Below, in pieces: positions 35,428-46,232 of a DNA stretch of 64,000 bases. Positions within the stretch are counted from its first letter, which is position 1; each line of letters opens with the position of its first letter. The stretch is from assembly GCA_013076295.1 (NCBI GenBank), contig RQOL01000882.1, positions 1,488,001 to 1,552,000 of the forward strand, written 5' to 3'. The stretch is from Sanderia malayensis. Its lineage: Eukaryota; Cnidaria; Scyphozoa; Semaeostomeae; Pelagiidae. Under the pieces are notes generated by a model. That model did not search any database and had not been told where the DNA came from. It saw only the letters and a program-made list of their open reading frames with translations. The position numbers were made by a program, and so were the translations under genes.

Positions 35428-35620
35428 TTTTCACATTCGTTTTTGAAAACGAGATTTCAACATCGAAACGAAGCTAAGAAAGTAAGCAACTCTAGTTTCT
35501 CATTTTGACCACTAGTATCTTTTTCCAACCGCACATTTTGACCACTATTATCGTTTGCCAATCTCACTGTGTTAGCTTCGTTTTGATTTTGGATCTCGTT
35601 TTCAAAAACGAATGTGAAAA
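35428..35620. mobile_element. 193-bp MITE
   Basis: Inverted ends TTTTCACATTCGTTTTTGAA and its complement are flanked by CCA on both sides (35425-35427 and 35621-35623), a likely 3-bp target duplication. The termini match the inner foldback of 29203-31385. Confidence 0.75.
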
Positions 35621-35919
35621 CCAATGATGTAAAGCGCCGAAGGCTATAGACTCACTACATTGCGTCGCTGTGCCTCACTCGTTCACTCGTTTTTGCTCGC
35701 TCATTTGAGGGACTTATGGACTTACAGCTCAAAAAATTGAAAAATCTCATCGCAGCGAAAAATTTTTGTTGCTCCAATCAGGTTGCAGTATTAGTTTTTA
35801 GACAATAGCCGTTGTTTACTTTGACCAATCACGTTCAACCACAATTTAGGCTTAGAAAAATGAAGTTTAACTCGATATTTAACGGGCCAATCTGGACTGT
35901 AAGAAGTGGCGCGGCGTCA

Positions 35920-36956
35920 AATATCAACTTCGTTTTTCCGAGTTACAGCCCTTCCAAAAATTCGGAAGCTGCCGATTATTTTGCAACTCTGGTCACCCTT
36001 TCGGTGAAGATTTTACTGACGTCACAAATACCATGTTGAAATCAACGTAAGCAATAACACAGTGAATCATGTCCGGGAAGGGATGAAAACTTTCTATTGA
36101 AATGATACCTGGGTTGTTATTTATCAGTTAAACATTGCAAAAATGGTTGTATGTGCTGCCTATAAATGTAGTGGCACTGGAAAAGCACTTTTCATGTTAA
36201 AGCACCTACCAAAACTTCCAGGCTGTGCGAAAGTCACTTCAAGGAAACATGTTTCCAAAGAAGTCCACACTTGATGAAGGTGACAGGAGTGAAATTCAAG
36301 CTTGCATTGAAGCCAGATGCCATTCCCATCCCACAGTTGATTTGACTTTTATTCGCCAAAGAGGAAGTGTCATGTGAGATTTATGACAAGCAATTCAAGA
36401 GAGAGTAATGAAAGATTTGGTTCAAAGAAACAACAAATATACACAAAAGTGTCCTGCCAATCTGTATTTGCAATCCTTTCGATGTTAAAATCGTCATCTT
36501 CACGATCATTCACCCAATCGTCCTCAGAGTCACTTGCTGCCATTGCTGCCTCAGGATTTAGCTCAAACGTGAAAATGGCTGAATCGCTTCACCCTCGACA
36601 ATATCCGGGTATTCAAAGTCGTGACTTAAGTCTTCAGACATTTCTTATTAGTTATAAACGTATTTCCTAGCTGGTTAAACACAGAAATGACCCCTAAAGC
36701 AAGAATAAAAATATCGAAGTGCTATTTCCTTGTGTTTTGACCGTCGTGGCCGAGACAACATGGTATTTGTGACATCACGCGCTCTCGGTGGCTCTCGCTT
36801 AAACTCGGTGAAATTCTCGGGATTCTGAAATTCGCATTTCAAATGCCTATAACTCGAAATTGAATGACTTTTGGCAAAAACGAAGTTGATATTTGAAATC
36901 TCCGGCATTGTTTCTCCAGATTTAGGCAAAATTATTTTGGCGTGTCGGTTCTCCTT
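35920..36956. mobile_element. THAP-bearing DNA element remnant
   Basis: Diverged inverted arms (AAATATCAACTTCGTTTTT at 35931 and its complement near 36880; GTCACAAATACCATGTTG at 36020 and its complement near 36760) enclose a THAP-like frame. The right end is GGCGTGTCGGTTCTCCT next to TTAA (36954-36957). An identical terminus in opposite orientation starts after TTAA at 37042-37045, so two copies meet head-on here. TTAA targets plus THAP domains suggest Kolobok-like or related elements. The left end is not sharply defined. Confidence 0.5.
36145..36345 (+). pseudogene. THAP zinc-finger fragment
   Basis: ATG 36145 opens MVVCAAYKCSGTGKALF, the N-terminal C2 half of a THAP-like finger. After a gap and frameshift the sequence reads RLCESHFKETCFQRS, containing the C..H half, then VKFKLALKPDAIPIP. 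THAP fingers bind DNA and occur in P-element and Kolobok transposases and in derived host genes. The middle is deleted and the frame shifted, so no functional domain remains. Confidence 0.55.
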
Positions 36957-38235
36957 TAATTCAACAAGAAAAACAATGTCGATTCGGGCAACCAACTTAA
37001 TAATGAATAGAGTAACCAGAAGCTTCGTTTTAGGAAAAAACGATGTTAAAGGAGAACCGACACGCCAAAATAATTTTGCCTAAATCGGGAGAAAATATGA
37101 AAATTGCAATTATATGAAAATTGAAATTATATGAATCAGAAATACGTCAAATACATTTTGCAGTTTTCATATGTCGTAAAAATTGTGAACCCTGTATTGC
37201 GACGAAATACGTCGAAATACGTTATATGAAAACCAGCCTCTAGATCCTAGCACTAAAAGTTTCTTAATCTTTCACCAGCTTCTAATACTACAAGTTAAGA
37301 TAAACATTTAATATCAAATTTTACGGTTTCCCCATATTAATTTTATTTAATTTTAAGTTTGTAACACAACACCAACATGATAAACTGATCCACAATTTTC
37401 TTAGAATATTTCATGGCAAAGTTATCGAAAACCCACCTACTACTATAAGTAAACCCGTTAAAGGTGTTAGCAAATTCAAATCATCAAAAAAGGATTCTTA
37501 AGTGCGACATTCGCTTTATACGTGTTTTGTTTACCGCATTTAATTCAACTTCTCATATCATCGGGACGTAACACAAAAGGAAATGAGAATTGCACATGTG
37601 CAGAGTGCTTGACTGGGCAAATTTGACGTATTTCGTAATTATATTACATAAAGTAATATAAAATTTCATTTGAGTGCGACCAAAATGCGGCCGTATCAAG
37701 CAACGTTGCATTTGTATTAAACTTTAAGTTCGGCAAATCCTGATTAACTTAATTCAATGTGCTACACTTGAATAATTGTTGACTTTATACGGCCGTATTT
37801 ATGTCATTTAGTTCAAATTCTTCTTGAATTATATTAGACGAGACCAAATTGCGACCGTATAAAGTAAGCCTGAACTTTATAGGGCTGAGGGAATCATTTA
37901 TTCCTCGGCGCAATGGAGCAGCTCAACTCTGTGTTTTTGGTATATTCTTGAGACAAGGTTTGAAAGATTTCGTACTTACTCCCATTTTTTAGTCTCTTCG
38001 GAGCTTTATATGTTTATTTGAACTTTATGCTGTAAAGTATGAAGGGCATATCTAAGTTTTCGAAGTCTGTACTTATTTTGAATAAATACTCGATGGCTGG
38101 TCGCTTGACTACTCTGCATTGGCATAGTTACTCGTATGGTTTAATTTTGCGTTGCGTTGGGTCATATGAAAAACAATGAATTGTGCTGTTATGTGTTATG
38201 TTTTTGAATGTTTGAATTCTTTTCATTTTTCCTAG

Positions 38236-40133
38236 ATATAGCCCCATTAAAAGACAGATATCAGAAAGAATGCGCAGAACACGAAATGAATTACGTAAAG
38301 AATGGTATTATCACGCCAATCGAATTAAAAATTAAAGGTTTCGCAGTAAATCCCCGGATAAGAAAAGAGAAGAGAACTCTAGCTGCCGATAACACCTATC
38401 GCGGCGAAATGGGCAGACACATGAAGTCTTTGAAAAATCATGCTGAGACTATTGAAGTCGAGGACATGTTGGATATGGTGCAGAATGATAAAGAAATCCG
38501 AATTTTCTTTGTCGCTGGAGTAGCCGGAATTGGCAAATCAGTATTAGCTAAAAGAATTGCCTATGACTGGTCATGCACTGAAAAATACAGTCATGTAAAG
38601 TGTATGTTGTACATCACATGCAGAGAGTTGAAAAACTTCCTTCAGAAAAGTGACACAGAAATTGGAATTGAGGAAATTGAAAAATATTTTGAAGATATCC
38701 CCGTTAGAGATGATAAAGCTACGTTGTTTCTTATTGACGGGCTCGATGAACTTAAAAAACCTGACATGATTAAAAAATTCACTGAGAAATTTACCGAATC
38801 AAAGTTTTTAATCTTTGCAAGACCGCACACTGAACACTTTGTTGATACAATCAAAGCGAAGTACCAAAAGTTGGAAATCCTTGAGCTTGATGAGAATCAA
38901 ATTAAGGAATATATTGAGAAATTTGACAAATTATCAACAACCGCGACCGAGAATCAACCATCAACAGAACAAATAATCAATAAGGCAATTGAAAAGTCAA
39001 AAAATATATCGGCAATGAGAACAGTTCCGCAGTTTTTGACGACACTGTGTTGTATTGCAATGTTGTCAACAGAAAATATATCTATTTCCAACAACACAAG
39101 TATTTACTGTTGGGTGTTATTTTTGTTCATGAGACAGCACTTCCAAGGCAAAGAATCGGACAACCAAAATCTTGGATGGGGAATCTTTTCTCATTATTCA
39201 GAGCAGTTGCTGGCAATATGTAAACAGGCATTCAAGCTATACAGTTCAGGAAGCATTATCTTCAAAGAGACCGAGCTAGAGTGTGAGGATGAAAAGTTTA
39301 TTCAAGGGTTTCTACTTGGTGTGAAGAACAGAGCTGGAGAAGTTACTAAATATATGTTCAAACACCCAACTATCATGAAGTTCCTGGCGTCTATTCACGT
39401 CTATCTAGATGGAAAAAGAAACGCGTTACTAAAGAAGCTATTAAAAGAAGAGCACTACGAAATTATTTCGTTTGTGTGCAGTTTTGTGCGATTCAGTTTG
39501 ATAAAGAAAACTTCATTTGAAGAGGATGATGAAATATCGTATCAATTAGTAGAAAAACTATCCAATGGGAAAGAGGTTTGTGAACTTAGGTTGTTGATGA
39601 TAGTAATTAATATATGATATATATTATCTGTAATAATATAAATAAATTATTATTTGCTGTCAGGTTGCAAAGAGCCGTCGTGATGGATTGATCACATATG
39701 AAGACGCGCAGAGCGTAATCCATGGTATTTTAAACCAGGTTTGTAATTTTAAATTCAATACTACTGATTACATTTGTAATTATTTATTAGCTATATAGAA
39801 TATTATTGCATATAAAAGTATAATTGATTTTTAATTTATATCTTCTAACAGTTGCCAAATGATAAAGTTTTGCTGAAAGTGAGATTTCTGGCCGACTGTT
39901 TTATTGCAAGCGATAAAGTCCGTGATGTGAAATTCTTGGAAGAACTGCTGAAGTCAATAAAGCCAAGTTCAACTGTCAAAGTGTATCTCGACGCCTTTGA
40001 CCAATCAAATTTGTTATCCATTCTGAAGTTGGCGACTGGAAATAAAGTGGCAAATTCTGAAATCAAGAATGCATTCAGTGGGATTGAATTTCATATAGAT
40101 GGTCCATCCGTGAATCATGATTTAAAGCAAAAG
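38236..40133 (+). CDS. NACHT-domain module 2 (NLR-like receptor), three exons
   Basis: Exon 38236-39575 (phase 1 to 0) encodes the NACHT NTPase with Walker A GVAGIGKS, Walker B LFLIDGLDE and the FARPH sensor, then helical sequence (HPTIMKFLASIHVYLDG). Exon 39664-39738 (phase 0-0) encodes VAKSRRDGLITYEDAQ... Exon 39852-40133 (phase 0-0) encodes a helical segment (FLEELLKSIKPSSTVKVYLD, then LKLATGNKVANSEI). Donors 1 and 2 are GTTTGT-type; donor 3 is GTAAGA. In total 565 codons align end to end with the intronless NACHT at 16424-18108. No leucine-rich repeats follow; the next exon (46007) opens the repeat tail. This is the central switch of a putative Death/TIR/NACHT receptor. Confidence 0.87.
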
Positions 40134-40683
40134 GTAAGAACATGATTACTTGTATTGTTACTCTTTATTTCATGTATTTAGTCTAACATTGCCACGCCCT
40201 TAATCAATATTTCATCAATTTATTACTTTACCCTTCAATTGCGTGATACTATAATGTTGAAGAAATATTTTGAAATAAGAAGGTTTCAACTGTGATAAAT
40301 AATTCGCGCTTAAAATAATATTTAACAACTGAGAAACTTGAGGTCTTGTTTGGGTTGAACATTTAAGTTACTTGTTTTGACTTGTAAATTGTTTTATTTG
40401 AAACTACTCTGCTAAATGACTATTCTAAACAAGAATTGTGAAGGAAATCTGATAGTATATTGCAAGTTGCAATTTCAGATTTCCTTTATTCGATATTTGT
40501 TTAGTTAAAGTTGCGAGTGTTTTGCAACTAAAATTTGAAATGGCGCCATTGTGCACATGAATTCAAATTTCGGAAGTTTCTAATTGTTGTCTTATTGTGC
40601 TTCCTTGATATCAATGGATTTCAATCTAATGGATTTCTATATGAACTTGTGTTTATTTAATTACTGTTTTATTAGCAACTTAA
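40134..40683. other. Intron start, nothing recognised
   Basis: AT-rich sequence up to the TTAA target site of the next element. Confidence 0.5.
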
Positions 40684-42638
40684 AGGCCTACTGCAATCAA
40701 AAATCACTTTCCCGTTTTTTTGCAAAAAATGAAATTTCAATCTTTACCGATTACTTTGGTGCCTTTATTCGATCACGATAAGTATACTAAATTTGGCTTT
40801 GAAATAGGGCACTGACTGCAACATGGTATGACGTCATAACCATGACACAAATCGACTTTTATAGTGGAAGAGCATCGGGGAAAAGTTTTCAAATCTTCTC
40901 TGTGCATAGCCCCGGCCCTTATTAACAAATCTTTTCCCAAGGTACAAAAATATAACTTTCCGCGCGTCGTTTCAGCTATTAACTAAAAAATTGAACTTAC
41001 GGTAACCCTATAGCGGCATTTTGAAAAAAGGCACTACAAACCGCGCGGTCTTCTGATTTCTGAGCAGTAGGAAGCATTCACAAAGAAAGTTTGTCAGAAA
41101 TCATGGATGGCGGAACTGTGTAAGTAAAACTAGTGGCAAGCACGATTGGGTTGTTGTTAGAGGATCAGGCAAAGTAAGCTGTTACACCAGTTAATTAATA
41201 AAAAAAAGGATTTTCAGGCAGCCGTTTTGAAAACAAATTTGAAATGAAATGAAACAGAGAAGGAGAGCTGAAGGCGTGCGTTTTGCTCACAATACACATA
41301 TAGGCCAGACAGAAATTAAAAGCATAAAGCCACGGAAACACCAGTTTCATTTTTTGTCCATTTGGAATTTGGAACCATAGTGATTTAACAGAAAACTTGT
41401 AACACATCTGACTATGATAATAAATTGCTATGCAGAATATTGCGATTAGTTCTATTTTATTTCTGCGACTTCTGCCTCGATGAAAACAGTGTAGCAACTT
41501 GGTGTTCCAGCCAGACGTGATGTAAAAGTAATTCGTTTTGATAAGACTGGACTGACAACAACTTAGCAGCATCAGATATATCTTAAAAAACCAACTCTGA
41601 GCGCGAATAGTCCTTTGAATAGTTCAGTGTAGATTTTGAAAACACCTCTGCATGCATTCTCTCACATATACATCATATGCGACTCAGTCAAGTCAAATGC
41701 GAGAGTATTTTTATGTGAACAGTGACATTCCCCGCTGTTTGCTTCCTCTCTCCACCGCGGCTGATCGCCCTGCCCTAGTTTGACATCACGACCAAAACTG
41801 CACCAAATTCAGACCCCAATTACCCCCCCAAACCTTTTTCTATGTAGTGTTTAGGATTCGTAGAGAGAAGAACAAGTACAAAACGACAACCTTTTTAAGC
41901 AGTAACCGTATAATTCTAATTCTTTAACGCTCAGCTCCGAGTTATATATCTACTCAAGGTACAAGGTTCATTTCTAATTTCGTGTACATATTATTAAGCT
42001 GCCGAGGAAGGTATTAAAAGCAAATTAGAAGAGGATATTAAGTGTCATTAAGTGCCGGCCTTATTGGCGGAAAAACTACAAGGAATGCCGCAATCTACAA
42101 TAGCGGCACGCTACACCTAAAATTATGGAAAAATTTTAAAATTTGTGAAAAAACCTTGATATTTATGCCTTGGGGTACGATTTTTGACTTATGAGCTATT
42201 TATTGAGCTATGAAGAGTACAGTAAAACCTACGATACTCTTTACAAAAACTTGAAATGTGTCATGGTTATGACGTTACGGCTGTCGCAGTTGAAATGACA
42301 AATTTAACGACTTTGCGGGCTTGTAAAAACAATTCTACTGGATCAATTTTCATTCTGAGGCCCTGTTTATATGAGCAAAGTTATCCCAGCTTCCAGCCTA
42401 CAAGCTGAGAGGTGGGATGAAATTAGCGAGTGTTTATATGCTACTTTCATCCCGCCGTCCAGCGTGTGGCTTCTATTTCATCTCACCTCACAGCACACCC
42501 TTGCTTCGTGGAAACGAGGTTCCATTATTGATATAGAGATTGCGCGCCAACTTTTCAATCCGCCCTTCCCTTGGATTCGGAAGAAAGTGAGTTGACAAAG
42601 GAAGTAGGTTGTAATTAATTAGGGCACTTTTTATAATA

Positions 42639-43954
42639 ATGAAGACAAAGTTGTTGACTTCTCACTTGCTTATGCAACTTAATGCGCTGCTTTCCGCCGT
42701 TTTACAGCTCTATGGAGCTATTTCTGCATGGATGGCTTTACAGAATTCATTTCAAAAAGTTTTAACGTACGTGCTAGTAAAGAAACGAAATGTCCACTTG
42801 CATAAATTGCAGATGAAAAAACTGAAAAGACTACAAAGAAAAAAAAGAATCGCATGGTTTAAAGCTGGGCGTACTGATTTGTGGTGGCAGAAGGTTTTCA
42901 GTGGAGAGGCACCAGAGGAGTTCTGGAAAAAAAACTTCAGGGTTTCCAAAGACAACTTTTATGATCTTGTGGAACAATTAAGTCCTTATATTTCACCACA
43001 AATTTCGTCACCCAATTATCGTGCACTGCCTGCTTCCAAGAAAGTTGCAATCACATTGCATTACTTAAAAGATACTGCATCCATGATTATGACAGCCAAT
43101 GCATTTGGACTTGCTGTATGCACAGTTTCACTTGTGGTATTGGATGTTTGTGAAGCCATCAACCGTTATTTGGGACCAAAATATATATCCTTGCCAAAAA
43201 ATGTGGAAGAAATGAGAACCAAGGTTTCCGAGTTTGAAACCAAGTACGGAATGGTACAAGCTTTTGGGTGCATTGATGGCACTCACATTCCTATTAAATG
43301 TCCTGTTGAGAACTCCCAAGATTACTTTAATTATAAGGGGTTTTATTCAATTAATGTCCAGGCAGTATGTGACTACAGGGGACAGTTTATGGACATTGAT
43401 TGCTCTTGGCCAGGTAGTGTCCATGATGCCAAGATGTTTGCAAATTCAGCTTTGAACAGAAGTTTGAGAGGGGGGACATTACCAGGTACTTACCAATCAG
43501 TTATTCCTGGTTGCAGAAACATCCCTAATTATGTAATAGGTGATCCTGCCTACCCTTTGCTACCCTTTTGTTTAAAAGAGTATGATTCTTGCATGAATAA
43601 CGAGCAGTGTGTTTTAACTCCCTTTTAAGATCAGCAAGAAACCCTGTTGAATGTGCCTTTGGGCGCTTAAAAGCCCGATGGCAAATTCTTACTAGGAAAA
43701 TGGACATAAAAATTGAAGCAGTGCCCAAAATAATTTATGCATGCTTTGTCTTGCATAATTTTTGTGAAAGAAATCAGGCATATGTTGATGAAAATCAAGT
43801 TCGGGACCAAATCAGGATTGCAATTTCAAATTCTGATGGCCGAGAGACTACACAAGACCCTGTATATTCAGCTGACTGTGGTGAAGGAGAAGTTGTGCGG
43901 AACTTACTCACAAACTATGTGAAACTTAATCTGCCAGACAACTTGGTGGCTTAG
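42639..43954 (+). pseudogene. Harbinger DDE transposase with one frameshift
   Basis: From ATG 42639 the frame encodes a basic N-terminus, a helix-turn-helix-like region (ALPASKKVAITLHYL) and the DDE nuclease. The first Asp lies in GCIDGTHIPI (residue 213). The second Asp is in GDPAYPLLPF (residue 302). After a one-base frame change near 43605-43615 the Glu is in RNPVECAFGRLKARW. The product would excise and insert the element at TWA/TNA-type 3-bp sites, together with the MYB-like partner. The first frame ends early at 43626-43628 and the rest continues to 43954 in the second frame. A sequencing error could also explain the single lesion. Confidence 0.88.
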
Positions 43955-44103
43955 ATAAGAGAATAGACTGTCAAAAACTTTATTGTTGTTACTGTTAAAA
44001 ATCAGATTGTATTTTATTTTTGTTTTCACAATTCAACAGAAGATCTTTGTTATTAAAATTTTTGCATTAATCATTCTTGAAGTTCGCATGTAAACATAAA
44101 AAA

Positions 44104-45243
44104 TCAACCCTGGAACATGTACAGTTCTTCCTTATCTACCTCTTCTGGTGTTGACTGGTTTTGGTGTCTTCTGTGCATATTTTGTGCCCTTTGTTGCCAC
44201 AATTGCTCCTGCTGGAGACCTTGAAAAGGTGCTGTCTGGAAACTGGTACCTGGGCTTTGGTAGAATAAATTTTGATTCATTGGCTGCTGTTGTTGGCCTG
44301 CTAGCATGCCAGCAGACAAAAGCTCTACTGACCTTGTGATACCATTTGCCAGCTGTGACAATGATTCACTCATTTTTTGCATGGCAGTAGTGAAGCTCTG
44401 TGATGACTCTTTCATTGAGTTTGCCAAGTCTCTTTTCAATTCTTTATCAGCTTTGGCTTCATCAATAAGAATTTTGTCTCTCTGTGCAGCAGATAATGAC
44501 TTTTCCAAATGTTTCCGTTTATTGTCAATCAATTGTGGGACATTGTTAATGGCAGGTCGCTTCAGGCTTTCCTTTGGAATGCATTGCTCAGCAGTGTTGT
44601 TAACACTGCTTCCTTGGGCCTCACCTTCCTCTCGATGTTCTTCTTGATTGTCGTCTTGCTCCTGAGTCTGATTTAGAGTTGAGGAGGAAACACCAAAACT
44701 TAATGGCTCTGAAGAGGGAGAGCCACCCCAAATCTGCACAAGGTCATCATAATGTTCATAGACAATCTTGCCACTTCCACTTCTTGTCCCTGCCGTGACT
44801 GCTTTGGAAAATTGTTTGCGTATTTCTTTTATTTTTTCTTGAATGCGGGTGTGACCTCTTGTAACAAGCTCATTATCATGCTTCTTCTTGGCAAAGAAAG
44901 ATTTCCTGTCATCTTCCGACAGTTCTTCCAAGGGAACTTCAGAAACTCGAATTTCAACTGGACCAAATGAAGATGGCTCACGAGCAGCATAAATCTTGGC
45001 CATATCCTTCCTGAGAGATCGATATTGTAATGGCCTGTCTGCATCGAAATCCAGTCCCTTGTACGTGAATTGTGACTTGTAGTTTTTCATACAAGTCAAC
45101 AAACTTTGTATCTTTTCGTTGTTCCAACGGAACGACTTCACCTTATCACTGCTATCAGTAATTACTGTCACTGCCGCCATCTTGTTTCTTGTGGTTTGGT
45201 CGATCAAGAAAAATGCGCCAGTTAAATTCAGGCTTGCGCACAA
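44104..45243 (-). CDS. Harbinger MYB/SANT-like accessory protein
   Basis: The frame is intact at 379 codons; an internal Met (MAAVTVITD, codon 22) is an alternative and perhaps better start. The N-terminal trihelix SFRWNNEKIQSLLTCMKNY is the MYB/SANT-like DNA-binding part. It is followed by IWGGSPSSEP, an acidic Gln/Glu-rich linker and a Lys/Glu/Ala-rich coiled coil (about residues 230-310). The C-terminus is Gln/Met-rich. In Harbinger systems this partner binds element ends and imports the transposase. It converges on the transposase gene with about 150 bp between them, and no lesion is visible. Confidence 0.88.
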   Translation of the reverse strand: MCASLNLTGAFFLIDQTTRNKMAAVTVITDSSDKVKSFRWNNEKIQSLLTCMKNYKSQFTYKGLDFDADRPLQYRSLRKDMAKIYAAREPSSFGPVEIRVSEVPLEELSEDDRKSFFAKKKHDNELVTRGHTRIQEKIKEIRKQFSKAVTAGTRSGSGKIVYEHYDDLVQIWGGSPSSEPLSFGVSSSTLNQTQEQDDNQEEHREEGEAQGSSVNNTAEQCIPKESLKRPAINNVPQLIDNKRKHLEKSLSAAQRDKILIDEAKADKELKRDLANSMKESSQSFTTAMQKMSESLSQLANGITRSVELLSAGMLAGQQQQPMNQNLFYQSPGTSFQTAPFQGLQQEQLWQQRAQNMHRRHQNQSTPEEVDKEELYMFQG

Positions 45244-45559
45244 CAGCCGATTTTATCTCGCCTCTCAGGCGGTTTTGAGTTTACATGGGAAATTTTCATC
45301 CCACCCAGGTGAGATCCGGCTGGCTGAGAGCAGGATCTCACCTGCCAGGGATAAATCGTTTCTCATATAAACGCAATGTGAAAAATATAAAGGGCAGTAT
45401 GAAATGGTCGGATCTCACCTCTCAGCTCATAGGCTGGAAGGTGGGATAATATTGCTCATATAAACAGGGCCTGAGAACGGTTTGATGATCAGTTCGAATA
45501 GGTTTACCACGAAATGCAAAAAAATCATATCACTTTTTTTAATTGCAGTAGGCCTTTAA

Positions 45560-46006
45560 AAATGGAAGCAGCTGAAATTTTTGCAAGTGTTATAAAGTTG
45601 GGACGTTAACTTTATGAAGGAAGTTATCATGGTTGTTAATTTTTCAAGAGCAAATTTGACCATTCTGACACAGTGTTTCAGGAACTTATAGTTTGCAACT
45701 CGAAATTGTGAAACTGTTGCAAATTCCAAGTATTTGAGCGAAATTTGTAGCATTTCCTTGATTTTTTCAAAAGTTACTTGATATTTTTCTTTGTGTCGGG
45801 TTGCTGTAAATTTGCGATGCCTTTTCATGAATTGCAATTTCTGATTCAAATCTTGGGCACGATTTGTAGTTTTATTATTATACCATTACATTACGGTTAT
45901 GAATTATTATGTTCACTTTATATCAACGAGGTATTGCGCGTGTTTGGTAAACTGTTGTGACATAATAGCAGCCAGAACTACTAACTGGCTTGTTTTTCAA
46001 TTCCAG
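45560..46006. other. Intron end before tail exons
   Basis: AT-rich sequence ending in TTTTCAATTCCAG, a good acceptor for the 46007 exon. A minus-strand open frame (45556-45849) has no recognisable content and is not called. Confidence 0.5.
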
Positions 46007-46040
46007 ATGGAAGAGAATGGACTAGAAATCATTCAAACTG
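46007..46040 (+). CDS. 34-nt tail-opening exon (phase 0 to 1)
   Basis: The exon follows TTCAATTCCAG and precedes GTAAGT. It encodes MEENGLEIIQT plus one base. It fits in phase 0 after the last NACHT-module exon (40133) and delivers phase 1, the phase of every later tail exon. Upstream it is separated by 5.9 kb of transposon-filled intron. The Met could act as an initiator in a shorter transcript, but phase agreement favours an internal exon. Confidence 0.7.
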
Positions 46041-46232
46041 GTAAGTGAACTAAAATGTTTCAGTTATTTTATGCAATGTTGTGCTGGTCCTCTCTTGACA
46101 TATGTTTATACTGTATATGAGCTTTCTGAAGTTTTCTTCCGTACAGAAATTATTCCAGTTTAAATCATGATTCAATTTCAAGTGCTATGCTATAAATGAT
46201 AAAGTCATTTTAAACAATGTTATTTATTATAG

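Larger units (their letters stand above)
35269..38235. other. Large intron with small transposons
   Basis: This interval holds the MITE at 35428, the THAP-bearing element near 35920-36956, and an inverted partial terminus at 37044 (TTAA then AGGAGAACCGACACGCC). From 37100 to 38235 I see only AT-rich sequence with dispersed TACGTC/GCGGCCGTAT-like motifs and no exon. Confidence 0.5.
42359..45471 (+). mobile_element. PIF/Harbinger transposon, complete
   Basis: Inverted ends (GGCCCTGTTTATATGAGCAA and its near-complement at the right) extend over about 60 bp. The 3-bp duplication TGA at 42356-42358 and 45472-45474 is typical of Harbinger. The element is 3113 bp with two convergent genes, a DDE transposase and a MYB-like protein. 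Only one frame lesion was seen, so it is young compared with the rest of the window. Confidence 0.92.
40684..45555 (+). mobile_element. TTAA-type DNA element, copy A, containing a Harbinger
   Basis: The ends are AGGCCTACTGCAAT.. and ..ATTGCAGTAGGCCT with TTAA on both sides (40680-40683 and 45556-45559). The body from 40684 to 42358 is collinear with copy B at 1-1358 in inverted orientation. A Harbinger transposon inserted near its right end; without it the element is about 1.76 kb. It lacks a recognised transposase, so it is non-autonomous. It lies in the intron between the second NACHT and the tail exons. Confidence 0.82.

Noticed and set aside
46007..46040. IIQTG in the tail-opening exon resembles a RHIM amyloid core.
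   Set aside because: The RHIM core needs a hydrophobic residue after Gln and a longer context; neither is present.
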